This document shows, piece by piece, positions 23,317-34,144 of a DNA stretch of 64,000 bases (the first letter of the stretch is position 1; every line of letters begins with the position of its first letter). This DNA comes from Phytophthora sp. 'mugwort' (Eukaryota; Oomycota; Peronosporomycetes; Peronosporales; Peronosporaceae): positions 3,100,001 to 3,164,000 of the forward strand of contig JAUCEF010000014.1 in assembly GCA_033558025.1 (NCBI GenBank), in the 5' to 3' direction. The position numbers were made by a program, and so were the translations under genes. Below the pieces are notes generated by a model. That model did not search any database, was not told the origin of the DNA, and saw only the letters and a program-made list of their open reading frames with translations.

Positions 23317-23780
23317 GCTTTCGACCTATACATACCAAAATATATCGGCCCTGGGACTTTGCGCGAGAGTACCGCCTCTGTTAATGCCGGTACTTCGCAT
23401 TTTTCTCCGTTGTATGCATACACAATTTGCAAGATGCTGTCTTCGCGCGCCCATGCAGACGCACATACAGCTGGGATTCGGGCGGCGTAACTTGGCGCCG
23501 TGCCTGGTAATAGTGGTGTCATAGTGGCGATACTGATTACGACCCTGACGCTGTGTGTGAAGGATGAAGAACCGCTACAAGGAGGCCAAGCAGGGGATCT
23601 GTCGTTGGTGCGACGACAGGGCGTGTACACATCAAGTAAGCCGGATTCAGAGCCGGTCCTGACCCGACGTATCAAGTCCGAACACTTCTTAAAATATTTG
23701 TGTGCCTTGCCAAACATCAAGTGATTGACGTATCACTTGCATATTCCGCTTCGGACTCTGACCATGGGCTGGACGAATTG
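23317..23780. other. Unassigned sequence between Gypsy copy B and Crypton relic
   Basis: A 145-codon minus-strand ORF (23720-23283) and several plus ORFs overlap here. None shows a motif I know, and the minus one runs into the LTR. It may include the 5' end of the Crypton-like element. Confidence 0.3.
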
Positions 23781-25560
23781 CTGCCTTGGGAGCCAAGGCG
23801 ACAGCTATTGCAGTATTTACTAAGTTTCTAAAGGCCGAAGAAATTGAAGAGGAATACGTACAAAATGCACTGAGAATGACGATAGCGGGAAGTGTGTTTG
23901 CGTGTGTCATGGATAAGTTTGGTATGCATCTTGCATTTAACGAGGAAAAAAAGGGAAGCCGCTGGCTCGAAACACTGCCATGCAGTGCTATCGACAAGCA
24001 AAGCTTTGGCTTTAAGACCAATTTCCAAAGCACCGAGCTTCGCCCAGCTACTAAAAATGGGAAACCCTCGATAGCTTGTGTATGAAGAGGGACGGTGGGG
24101 GATTTGTATCCAAGGCATCTCCATGTACGAGGGCAGACTTGATAAGATGCTTCTTTATTTGTACACGTCGGCGTGTTCTGAGAATGACTACCAGGATGCT
24201 GCTCTACTGTGCCTTCTCTGGTATCTGTTGGTCGGGCATCGGATATTTCCATGGTGCGCAAGACAATAACTCTATTGATGCTGCTATCTATTTTTCCTTC
24301 GTCTAGTTCGCGTGAAGACATTCAAGGAGCAGGGATTATCCCTTTTACCGGATTCTTACTTTGCGATGTATCCCTTATTAGCCATCGCACTAGCGCTGGC
24401 GATGCAAGCTGCTCCGGGCACGTCCCTTGTCACAACCTCCCAGAGGGAAAGCATCGTACGCGGCGGTTACCCTGTCTCCTGACGTACCAATGATTGGGCT
24501 ACCGAATGCGCCTCCCACCACCACCGACCGTGACGCCCCTGTTGCCCCGCCTCGTGTTGATGCATCCTCAACGATATACTCACGTGTGAATCGTCTTTTG
24601 GATCGTATTCGCCGGGAGCAGGCGTAGAGGTCCTGCTGACGTCGCACTCTTTCTGACGTGGAGGGGCGCAACACGCGAACGGCTGTGAAAAGAAGACGGC
24701 CCGATGGATCTTCGACCGAGGCTCCTGGAACATGAGTACGACTAACAAAGGATTCAACTGCATATTCAACACCAGCCGAGAGGATCACATGATTTACAAG
24801 GTGCTTAGTGGACACAAAGCGAAGAGTGCGGTGCCGTTGGCCGACTTGCAAACCTTTGATGCGCAGACGCTCGAGTCGCAAAAACGTTCAGCGAATCCTG
24901 TTTGCAGCGTGTTAAAATCTTGGGACGGAGCGCCTCAACGTTAACAAGAAGGTACTTGATGGACTGATGGCGTGCATCTTCCGTCGTTTCCCCGTACTCA
25001 AGAACCTGAACCAAGAGAGTCCTGTCGTTCGCCTATGAAGCTTGTGTTGTGCACGCTAGATGCTCCCCGGCTGAGCTTCTTGCGTGGTCGTCGCACCTCA
25101 TGAATCCCACTGCCGTTGCCCCTCCGGTGGACGTCATCATCATCGACAGTACGCAAGACACGGTCACCCTACCCAACCACGCGTGCTCAGTCAGGAACAG
25201 AAGATTATTGACCATCAAGCCGCAGTGATCAAGCACTTTATTGAGCACATCAAACGCCAAGTCGCTAGGATGGATGCCGTCGAAGCCCTGTAAAACAAGG
25301 ACCTTGGAAAAGTTGGAACCAAGCGTACGATACAAGACCAAACAGAAAGAGATGTCAATACGCCGAAGAAGAAACAACGTAGAGGATCACTTACTCATCT
25401 TCATGCTCTCTGGTTTGCATGGTACGCGCAAGAGCCTCGATGGTATTCAGAACCACCGAAGCAGTAACGCTCCAAAACAAAGCTTTTCGTCGCATTCATG
25501 AAGCTCTTTCTTGTGGAAGGATTCACCCTCGATGCGTCTGGTTCAGCCTAACGCGACAAA
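23780..25560 (+). pseudogene. Crypton-type tyrosine recombinase relic
   Basis: Plus-strand pieces are 23786-24085 (FTKFLKAEEIEEEYVQNAL), 24078-24269 (YQDAALLCLLWYLLVG), and a frame at about 24310-24480 with KTFKEQGLSLLPD and PLLAIALALAMQAAPG. The catalytic C-terminal box lies at about 24640-24730. Its second-half H-x-x-R signature reads HSF, a TGA stop, then RGGAQHANG, and is followed by WIFDRGSW. This HSFRRGGA-like box is what places it with Cryptons, which use a tyrosine recombinase in place of a DDE enzyme. The downstream part (24800-25290) has LNVNKKVLDGLMACIFRRFP and may be the DNA-binding C-terminus. Several frameshifts make it inactive. Confidence 0.6.
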
Positions 25561-26017
25561 TTACTTGTAATTGGAAGACGCGCTGAGAAGTCTGTACTCG
25601 ACTTTCTTAATAACGAGCGCAAGATCAATTCGCGCGGTTCCAGCGCTGTCCTAAAGCACCTTCAATGCCTCCACGGCAAGGTGTCTCTCAATCACATTAT
25701 CCTGCGCCACCAGCGATTGCTCCAGACTACCGCGATTCAAGACCCAGCACCCGGCTACACACCATATGTACTAGAAGTAGTTGCTGAGTAATGTTGCGAA
25801 GGCATTGATAAGATACGCACGCTTGAGATCTTGCCGTTCTTCTCGATCTGCAATTAGATTATGAAGTAAGGTCTCCAAAAGGACATACTGTTTGTGTCAA
25901 GTAACCCCTACTTTTACCTTTAGTATGTTGGATAACCCGTACATCAACATTTGTGTGTCGGGAAACTTGTATATTGCCTCTCGTATGTTACCCTTGCATG
26001 CGTTGAGTAACTCGTAA
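25560..26017. other. Spacer with decayed repeat-like sequence
   Basis: No convincing gene. From about 25920 variants of GAGTAAC(C/T)CGTA recur and lead into the clear tandem repeat at 26018. Confidence 0.4.
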
Positions 26018-26085
26018 ATGTACCCTATTAGATGTCGAGTAACCCGTACATGTACCCTATTAGATGTCGAGTAACCCGTGTATCT
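26018..26085. repeat. 32-bp tandem repeat
   Basis: The unit ATGTACCCTATTAGATGTCG...AACCCGTAC occurs at 26018 and 26050, almost without change. Degenerate units lie upstream. It may be the terminal region of the following element. Confidence 0.75.
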
Positions 26086-26130
26086 ATCGCCTGGGTGTCA
26101 AATAATTTGAAATTGAACAAGCCAAGCAGC

Positions 26131-26525
26131 ATGGACTCCTCGCCCTCGGATGTGCAGAAGGTGGAGGCTCTTACTCTATGGGAGTTAGAGGGGTGGGGAA
26201 CTACGGAGTCTTCGCGTCACCTTGAAGTGTGCAGACCTACACTACTAGGGTGGCAGACTGTGGAAAAGGAGCTCAGGGCTCGAGTGAACGCTGGGATCAC
26301 GAGAAGCCCAGGCCCCAAGCGACGACACACAGTTACGAGGCGGATATTGTGACCATGATCAAGCTTTCTAGTGATATCGACTCCAAGATGACGCGAGGTG
26401 CAGTTCTCGATAAGTGCATCAAGAGAATTCCCGGCTTCTCGAAGCTGCTTGTAGGTGCACAGCGTTCATGGCTCAATAGATTTGTGAAGCGCCACTCGCT
26501 TATTGCCCTGTGCTCCACCTCGTAA
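26131..26525 (+). pseudogene. Helix-turn-helix DNA-binding segment, probable transposon ORF
   Basis: 26131-26352 starts with an acidic/Ser stretch and an HTH-like segment (VEALTLWELEGWGTTESSRHL). After a shift, 26340-26525 reads LSSDIDSKMTRGAVLDKCIKR and WLNRFVKRHSL, resembling the second HTH of pogo/CENP-B type DNA-binding regions. It lies 200 bp upstream of an Ulp1-like protease frame on the same strand, and the two may have been one protein. Confidence 0.45.
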
Positions 26526-26699
26526 GAAGAAGGCCAGGACGTGTGAAATGAGGCTACGCCAAATTGTGAGTCTGGCTCTGATGTTGAAGAAAATATCATT
26601 GTGGATGAAGAGAAGCCATCGGTGAATTTGCAGACAAAATTTCTGAGCGGTTATTGAAATGCCAAAACAGCTTTTAAGAGAGCCTGGAGCTCAACAGGG

Positions 26700-27420
26700 T
26701 AGAAACCTCTTCGGAAGTAATATCACTATTGCAAGATAACAACGTGTACGATCCAAGCTTGGATTTCGTTGCTTATGCAAATTCGCCGACCGTGGTTTGT
26801 GAGACGAGGGCTCCTGCATTTGCTTCTGGCGTCTCAAGTGTTCATTTGGTGGTTCAAGAGAAGGACCTCGAGATACTGGAGAAGGAAGAGTGGCTAAATG
26901 ATGTGGTCATAACGTACTACCTCCTAAGTTTATCCCTACTTACGGCAGTGTACATTCTCGATGCGAACGTGTACGTGCATATATTCGCTTCATTTAGGAA
27001 ATGCAAGAGGAAAATGGAAAATGCCTATGGTCTAAGGACGTAATGAGCATTTTTCCTTACGAGCGATACGACCACTTGATCATGCCTATTTGCGTGGGGT
27101 CGCAATGGACCTTCGCAGTCATTCAGCATTCCGTGCTCGTCACGAATAAGCCTAAGCGATACTTAGTTCACGTAGACTCCCTTGGAGTCACAACCCCCCA
27201 TACGGTGAAAACGGTCGTGTGCGGTACTTCAATCAAGAGTTGGCCCATACATTTGGTGGCGCCAAATCTGTAGCTTTCGGTGTCAAAGGAATTCGAACGA
27301 CGTTACACAAACCAACTCGTACGGCTGTGGTCTCTTCGTAATGTTTTCATCAAACGCGTTGCCGAGGCATGATGCGAGGGGACGTGTGTCTTCTTTCCGA
27401 CATGCCCAAAATCTGCTCAA
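26700..27420 (+). pseudogene. Ulp1-like (C48) cysteine protease domain, probably transposon-borne
   Basis: Ulp1-type proteases cleave SUMO-like proteins. The domain starts with LEKEEWLNDVVITYYL (about 26880-26930), continues with VYILDANVYVHIFASF, then YDHLIMPICVGSQWTFAVI and YLVHVDSLGV (27065-27190). The Cys-containing segment TNSYGCGLFVMF is read in another frame at about 27305-27345. The usual His-Trp pair is Gln-Trp here, so the catalytic His seems lost. Asp (VDSLG) and Cys (GCG) are kept. Frameshifts near 27040, 27225 and 27295 break it. It could be a decayed host gene, but its surroundings point to a mobile element. Confidence 0.65.
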
Positions 27421-27589
27421 AGCCGAGACCACCCCGATTTAATCCTTCCATAGTTCGCGAGGAAGTGAAGCATCTGCTTACCGCAAAAGTCACAAAGATG
27501 CAGCATGATTTACTATTTGAAAAAAAATGTACGGGTGGTGTATCTTTTCGGCGTATCCTGTACGATTGCATGCACTTCAAAACACGGTA

Positions 27590-29012
27590 GATTTATCGCC
27601 AAAAGTCACGTTAGCCGGTGCCCAATTGGGTGGACGCTCGACGGTCACCACTCTCACACTTCCAGCGCTGAACTTCTCCCCTCCCGTGAAATGCCCAAGG
27701 AACGAATCCCGCTAGCCTACACAAATGCATTCAAGCTACGCTTGGTGCTAGCCTACCTCGATGCTGCCCAAGAAGGCGTGACGCGCGCCGAATTCTGCAA
27801 GGTGCGGGGCATCAAGCGCCCAATGCTGCAGACTTGGCAGCGCAAGCTGCAGAAGCTCAAAGACGCAGCATCTCGCGAGAACAGCAGCCCCTCGCGCGCA
27901 TCAAAGTTGACACTAGGGAGCAGTGGACGTGTTTCTTTGACGACTGCTATTGAGGACGCGTTGATGACATTTATTAAGGACGCTGGCGGGAGAAGCAGAT
28001 CGTCACGCGCGAGGTGATCGTCCGCAAGGCTGTGGACTTGGACCCTGACGCCATGGAGGAGAGGAGCTACGACGCCAAGATGTCGTGGTATACGAGGTTC
28101 ATGAGCAGGAGAGGCCTGACGATTCGAAGGATTAGCCACTCTGGAAGGAACACGCAGTGAGCTCGACCGGTACCGTGTAGAGTTCGTCGCCACCGTTCTC
28201 GAGGTGGTCATGAAGCACTGACTGCTTCGACCCACACACATGGTCAGACTTCGATCTACTACAACATGTCCCTCTGCACTACGGTAGACTTTCTGGGGGC
28301 GACCTGCGTTCCCGCAGCAATGGAAGGCGCTGAGAGCTATCGCTGCACGATGGCCCTTACCGTGGCGGCGGACAGCCGAAAGTTACCGCCCCACTTCGTG
28401 TTCAAGGGGCAGCCGGGCGGTGACGTAGAGAAGGAGTTCAGGGACTACTGCAACGCCTCAGTGGCCTCGTTCTCTTTCCAGGCGAACGCGTGGTTCGGCC
28501 TGCAGGTCATGCTTAACTGGATCGAGAACGTGTGGAAGTGCATTGTGACGGAGCCTTCTGTCCTGATCCTAGACAGCCTAAAGGTCCACAAGATGTTGCC
28601 TGTGCTCGACGCGTTGGCCTGCACGGACACGGCGGTCATGTTCGTCCCCGGCGGGTGCACGAGGTGGCACAGCCGCTGGATGTGGGCATCATGGGCCCTT
28701 TGAACAGCACATCCGCAACCAATCCTTGCCTCCGTGTGTGGGGGCCCCACGAAGCTGACACCCGCTCAGAGTCGCCGTAACATGTTCGATCGCGCGATGG
28801 CGGCGCTGGACAATATCTCGGAGAAGACGGTGCGTAGTGCATTCCACGCAGCGGACCCGTTCGGGCCGTACGGGTCCCCACTCCGAGGATTAACGCACTT
28901 TGTAAAGAACTACAGGTACTTCCTTCAATATAAAGTTCAAGTGAAAATCGTTTTGTCCACTTTTGCAACTCACGAATTCTTGGATGGGACAGGTAATCGT
29001 GCGTCATTCTGA
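27590..29012 (+). pseudogene. pogo-like transposase relic 2
   Basis: 27690-28017 encodes a basic HTH region (AFKLRLVLAYLDAAQEGV, RAEFCKVRGIKRPMLQTWQRK). 28020-28160 continues in another frame with VDLDPDAMEERSYDAKMSWYTRFM. 28266-28703 is the DDE_1 core: CTMALTVAADSRKLPPHFVFKG, then LILDSLKVHKM with the second Asp and MFVPGGCT. The third part reads QPLDVGIMGP at about 28670-28700 after a shift. The first catalytic Asp segment would fall near 28230-28260, where the frame is broken. It ends near 29012. Confidence 0.75.
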
Positions 29013-29928
29013 TTGGCCCAGAGTTCTTATATATATAAATGGCAAGTGCTGTATTGTTTCGACTGCTGCATCTTTATGACTTGCGGTAGTTACTCAGGCA
29101 AACAAGTAGTCGAGTAATTCAAGTTTAACTTGTTTTACGAATAATAAACCTACTTGTTGTGCTGGTGATAATCGTGGCGTCCGAGCTTGTTTAGCGTCCG
29201 AATTTATCATAACGGTCGAGATGATCGCGGCGTCCGAGATTTTCGCCGCCGGTGCAATTTGATTTGACCCTTTTAAGTGGACGCCGTGCACGCTCGTCAC
29301 GCAAATACAGACGACACACACGCGCGCCCCCCTTGCCGGGAATAGGTCGGCCATCATCACCCGCACGAGCGACTCCTCAATCAGTTGGTTTGGAAGACTC
29401 ATCTAACCCTTCGTTTCGTATTGGCTAAACTAAAAAATGCTGTTGATTCTGTTGGACGAAAATACCTCTTTTGATTCTATTGTTGCACAATACGCTAGCC
29501 ATAGTCTATACACAATGCAGTATGGTCCTATAAAGGTATATATACATCCATATATATATACTATATGCAGTACAACGGATCAAGGAAGAACTCAACACTT
29601 ACGGGCGTTTTGGTGGATTGGATGCTGGGAGGTTGGGTTTAGTCTGTGGATGAGGATGCGATGGAAGAGCTGCTAACAGGGATTCGTCGCTACTATCTTC
29701 GGTGAAAAACGCTGAAGCTGTTAACGGCAGATGATGTTGAAACGGCGAAGAAGGAGGATAGCGCGATGAATGTGAGGTATTCCCGTCGTACCCACAAGGA
29801 CCTGCAGGAATGAATTAAAAAGTACGCATGCTGCCGTTGGAGCCCGCTTTACTAGTATAGAACAGCACATTCGGGAGTGTCTTGTTTGCCGTTCACCAGC
29901 ATTGGTTTTATCATAGCTGTAGCCAAAC
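29013..29928. other. Non-coding, AT-rich spacer with TA microsatellite
   Basis: No gene recognised. A TA-rich run lies at about 29536-29575. Small ORFs on both strands (e.g. 29402-29094 minus) have no motif. Confidence 0.45.
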
Positions 29929-30001
29929 GAATACAAAACCACCAGCATCGCGAACTTATATTGCATATATATAAGTTCGCGAAGCTGGAGGTTTTTGTTT
30001 G
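29929..30001. repeat. Foldback palindrome (MITE-like)
   Basis: The core arms TCGCGAACTTATA (29948-29960) and TATAAGTTCGCGA (29970-29982) are perfect, with a 9-nt loop. Outside them ACAAAACCACCAGC and GCTGGAGGTTTTTGT extend the pairing with a few mismatches to about 30 bp per arm. Confidence 0.75.
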
Positions 30002-30204
30002 CACCATATGCATTCGCATAAAACATCATTGAGGTTAGATGGGTAATTGTCGCAGCTTGTCGTTGTTACACTGACGACTATGCGTTCTCGCGGCCTTCCA
30101 AATACCTCTGTCGAGCACGCTCAGCGCGGTGCCATTCAGCGTGAGCAGTCCATGCATCGCGCGGTTGGAATCGGTTTCTGAATCCTCGCTCAGGGCAATC
30201 AGAA

Positions 30205-30904
30205 TCAACCTCTTCTTCTGATGACGATTCCTGGATCCTGGCTCAGGACCATATCCAGCACAACTGAGCGAATTCTGAATCCAGGAAGAACATCACCACC
30301 GCCAAGGTCTCTCCACGCAGTGTTGTCTGAGCACTGTACATCTCCACTGGCGCCAATATAGTACTCGTACATCCAATAGCTGTCTGGGTGTGGGTCGATC
30401 AGCCAACCCAACTGGACGCCGTGCTGGAAATACTCGCTTTCGCATCTTTCGATCGAGAGCGCTGCGTTGAGAGCCTCGACCAGAGAGATTATCAATGCCA
30501 ACAACGAAGGTTGGGACGCAGAGTTCTCCACGATACGTCCACTTGACTCAGGCGACAGACTATTGTTAGTATGGCGTGACGTGTACGCGACGTCCGGTAA
30601 TCAAACGTTTGTGCCGGAAATGAACTCCTTGAGAAGTTGTTACTCCTCCTCCTATTCTAGACCACGTAGCCCATTCACTCAGAAGGCCTCCGATCTTGGC
30701 CGCCACTATCGAGTTGACGTACACGAACATACGATAGGGGATGAAACGGACTCCGTCGATGAAAAACGCCGGCTGCTCGCCAAAACCAGGGTTCACAAGT
30801 GGACCGATCTTCACGTGATGGTTCAATGGCCTCAGATCCCCTCCAGGATGATCCTTAACGAGGATCCTTAACGAGACACAAAGTTTCCTTCGCTTCCAAG
30901 TCAC
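30205..30904 (-). pseudogene. Uma2-type PD-(D/E)XK nuclease relic
   Basis: Uma2 (DUF820) proteins are putative restriction-endonuclease-fold nucleases. The minus strand reads VNSIVAAKIGGLLSEW (about 30785-30740), VTTSQGVHFRHK (about 30640-30605), LPDVAYTSR (about 30603-30577, likely active-site Asp), PTFVVGIDNLSG (about 30515-30480, where a Glu is expected at the Gly) and ALDRKM. It ends with VQLGWLIDPHPDSYWMYEYY and GGDVLPGFRI (30400-30260). At least two frameshifts separate these segments. It lies immediately downstream of pogo relic 3 on the same strand. Confidence 0.6.
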
Positions 30905-31803
30905 GCACGAGCCGCGTAAGCACGTCTTCGTGGCGGTTATGCCTGTCTGACATCGCAGTGTGGTTTCTGCTTCATGGACGTGTTAACATCCAACAGCCAG
31001 GCCTTGAACATTCGTTGTAATCCAAGCCTTCTTGGTAGACTTGTACTGGATGACAGTGGCTTGTCCTTAAACCGCGTGGTTTTGCTGACTTGCCAATAAG
31101 CAGTAACGGGAAGTTTGTCTATCCCCGCTATGTTCGTGCACCCCGCAAGGGTGGTCAGGGGCTAGTCTTGCTTGAGCGAGGGGGCATCGTGGACGCAGAG
31201 AGACCCGCGAGGGGCACGTTGTTTATATGAACATCCCATCTCGTCCATGTTAAACACATTAGAGTATGGTAGCTGCCTAAAACGTTACGAAGCCGTTGCA
31301 TCTCGGTAGCAACAGCCTGTAAATCCACTGAGCCCGACTCACCACGCGCGCGCTTCATTTAATGCCGTACCGTCCTTGGAACCGGCGCAGCCACGACGTT
31401 CCGAATCTAGTGAGAAAGCCGTCAGGGATGGCCTGCCGCTCTGCCAGCCTGCGTGTTGAGCGATGATCACGTGTCCGGGCAGCGACATTGGTTGCACCTC
31501 ACACCACAGCACGAACTCTACTAAGCTTTGGTCGAGAACCAGCTGAAACTGCGACCGCTGCGTCTTGCGGGCCAAGCAGTCAAGGGTCAGCTGGCCGGGC
31601 GAGCTCCCGTTCTTGATCATGCGCGAGATAGCTTGAACGGAAGGCGGCTTGATGGGCACGAAATACATGTGGGTGTAAGCAGCGATAGCTATGTATATGC
31701 TGTTTGGTTTTGTCTGGCGAAGACGGCAAAGTTGCAGCTCTTGATGCTTTGTAGTCGGACGCGCTTGTTGAAGGCGCGTTTTCGGGGAGGCGGAGTCAGG
31801 CAT
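30880..31803 (-). pseudogene. pogo-like transposase relic 3
   Basis: 31803-31339 begins with a Met and a basic HTH part (RLQQARPTTKHQELQLCRL), then PPSVQAISRMIKNGS and a helix LDQSLVEFVLWCEVQ. 31358-31155 gives LQRLRNVLGSYH-like sequence. In a second frame come a MDEMGCSYKQ first-Asp segment (about 31240-31210) and PRGSLCVHDAPSLKQD, with a stop after it. DKLPVTAYW and KTTRFKDKPL follow to about 31060. Typical pogo DDE_1 layout, broken by shifts and a stop. Confidence 0.7.
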
Positions 31804-32426
31804 CAGGCTGATGGGGAGCTGAGGCTGAGCGGCGCAATTGCGTAATGTGCTCTATGGGATTGTAGAGGGACGCGATCGCTTCATGTGCACCGACTGTGCC
31901 ATGTGATTAGCATTTCCCCCCGGTGTCTTAGGTTTTTGCGTCGCGATTGGTGGCATTTTCTGACGTTCAATGTAATTGGCGGAAGAGTCGACGGCATAAT
32001 ATGCACATTCGTACTCAATCAGTACATAGCTGGTAGAGTGGCTACAAAAATTTGTTATTCAACTTGGAAGTTATGTTTTTTGTTGACTTCTTTATCGAGG
32101 CATATTATTGTATTATTATTGTACCCTTTTCCATCTGAATATGTGCATGAGGTTTATCTTGTGAGTGAGGCTTGATTCTATTGAATAAAAAGGTGAGAGT
32201 TTCCGGAACTAAACGCCGCGTTCAAGTGCCTAAACATACTGCCAGCCATCGGCATCCGCGCCGAGGGCCAAACGTCAGCCAGCCATTTGTTAATTTACAC
32301 GATGCCTGGACGGACAGTCCAGACCTGCGACATCCAGCCCTCAACCCGCGTCGCCGTTGTGATTTTCCCGGCCAAAACAAAAACATAGCATTGCTGGGGT
32401 GCGCATGAAAGGCATCGTCAAGCAAG
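31804..32426. other. Spacer, no gene recognised
   Basis: 31.85-32.17 kb is AT-rich non-coding sequence. 32.17-32.43 kb may be the decayed N-terminal part of the following mariner relic, but I cannot place it. Confidence 0.4.
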
Positions 32427-33650
32427 TTGCTTCGTTTGGAATTTGTCGGGCGTGTGTGCAAAGATCTGGTTGGCCGAGCAGACGTGGCAACACTCCTGGA
32501 TGCACCAATACCCAACCGCCCTCCCACGCCAAGGAAGCTTTATCGAGTGGAAGTCGCGCGACGTGTAGCCGCGGTACTGCTCTGTCCGCGTCAGACGTTG
32601 GTCTCGCTGGCGCTAGCCGCCCAGATCCCGAAGACAACTCGATGGCGCCGCCTTCGTGATGGTTCGTTTTGCCGAGTCGTGCAGCATATGAAGCCTGCCC
32701 TGACCGACGGCCACAAGTACAGAAGGCTGCTCTTCGCGCTGAGGCACGTGTAGTTGATTAGTTTGTTGTCAATGCTGTGCTGCTTGTAACGACTGCTAAT
32801 TGTGGACCATATTGCCTATTGCAGGTGACACAACGTATCGAATGCACCACATGTACGACGTGTTGCAATATTCATGAGAAATGGTTTAACCCTTATAAAG
32901 TTTCCTCGAAGTTATATATTACTTTAAACGGGCCGCTTTCCTATAGTTTGATGCCAAACAAGTAATGATCGACAAAGTGATGTTTCTAGCGGTGGTGGCC
33001 AGGCCTCGATACAACTTTCGTACAAAGCAAATGTTTGACGTCATTTTTGTTTTGGTCGATCATCGAACGCAGATCCGCTAAGCGTACGTCCGCCAACCGA
33101 CCTGGTGGAACCGCCGTCACAAAGAACGCCAACATGACGCGTTCAATCTACACGAAGATGCTGGAAGAGTTAGTATCCCCTCCCATTCGCAGTAAATGAC
33201 ATGGCACGTCCCAAATACTACTGCTTTGCTGCTGACATTGTATTTGGTCTATTGCTACTAGGACGTAAGAAGGGAGTGCTGCAGGTGCAGCAGGATAATG
33301 CTGGGCCCCATGTGCCCCATGTGCCTCCTGACAGTGCAGACATGTGCAGGCGGATAAACTAGATGGGTGGTGTTCTTGACCTCAGTGTCTTCTCTTCTCT
33401 GCAAGCCTACCAGTACCAGAGCAACTCGTATTATTTGAACAGCCTCATTGCAGCAGTCGAAGACGCGTTCGAGAAGATCCCTTTTTAGTTCTCAACAAGT
33501 TGTTCGTGACCCAGCAGAAGGTTATGCAGTGCGTCATTGCAAGCGGCGGCGGCAACGACTACCGGCTTCCTCTTGTGCTCAAGGAGCACTACCGCAATGG
33601 CATATCGCCAGACCGTCCTTTCCAATCAATGTAAAGCTGGTCGAGAATGG
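32427..33650 (+). pseudogene. mariner-like transposase relic
   Basis: 32427-32753 reads an HTH-containing part (QTLVSLALAAQIPKTTRW, VVQHMKPALTDGHKYRRLLF). A likely 77-nt intron (32748-32824) follows. 32858-32960 reads NIHEKWFNPYKVSSKLYI, where mariner enzymes have D-E-K-W. The catalytic Asp is His here. Further pieces are TKNANMTRSIYTKMLEEL (about 33115-33170) and QQDNAGPHVP (about 33292-33321, second Asp). The C-terminal part (33378-33640) reads LSVFSSLQAYQYQSNS and VIASGGGNDYRLPLV in other frames. It cannot be active. Confidence 0.75.
32748..32824 (+). other. Probable intron in the mariner relic
   Basis: GTGTAG...TATTGCAG, 77 nt, contains an early stop. Removing it joins LRH to a frame that runs open into the catalytic-segment NIHEKWF. 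A second candidate lies at about 33207-33260 (GTCCCAAAT...GCTACTAG). Confidence 0.5.
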
Positions 33651-34144
33651 GATCGTCACCCGTCTTGCCGATCCATGCAGAGTTGGTTGAGAAGGGGGTC
33701 AACGTGTTGACTGAGATGACAGACACCTAAAGAGTAGGTTTTAGCAGCTAAAATGAAGTCGGTTTTGTATATCGGCCTTAATTGGTAACAAATCAGCGCA
33801 ACCTTGAGTAAAACCTCATAACAACATGTGTGCTTCCTGCTCATAAATCAGCGTTTCAGAGTCTCTAAACACCTTCTCTCTGTAGAGAACCATCGCAGTT
33901 TGGCGCGACTGTGCTGCGGGGTATATATCGCATCTGATTCGCCGAACTATATAATTAAACCTTCTCCCTCTCAAAACAGATCATAATAAACGCTCAGATC
34001 CACCAGCAGAAAATCGTAACTAAAAGAGTCCATACTAAAGTGGAACGGAGAAGTAGTAGTATTTGACTTACAACAACTTTTCGGTTCAATGATCATCGCT
34101 AAGTCCACTTAAAGTGGCACACAGCTGAACGCACTCCAAAGCGT
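33651..34144. other. Spacer between mariner relic and invertase pseudogene
   Basis: No gene recognised. It is mildly AT-rich. Confidence 0.5.

Noticed and set aside
26018..26085. CRISPR-like repeat
   Set aside because: Units are directly adjacent, with no unique spacers, in a eukaryotic context.
30467..30871. 134-codon plus ORF
   Set aside because: Shadow of the Uma2-type relic on the minus strand, which has recognisable motifs.
31528..31845. 105-codon plus ORF
   Set aside because: Shadow of pogo relic 3 on the minus strand.
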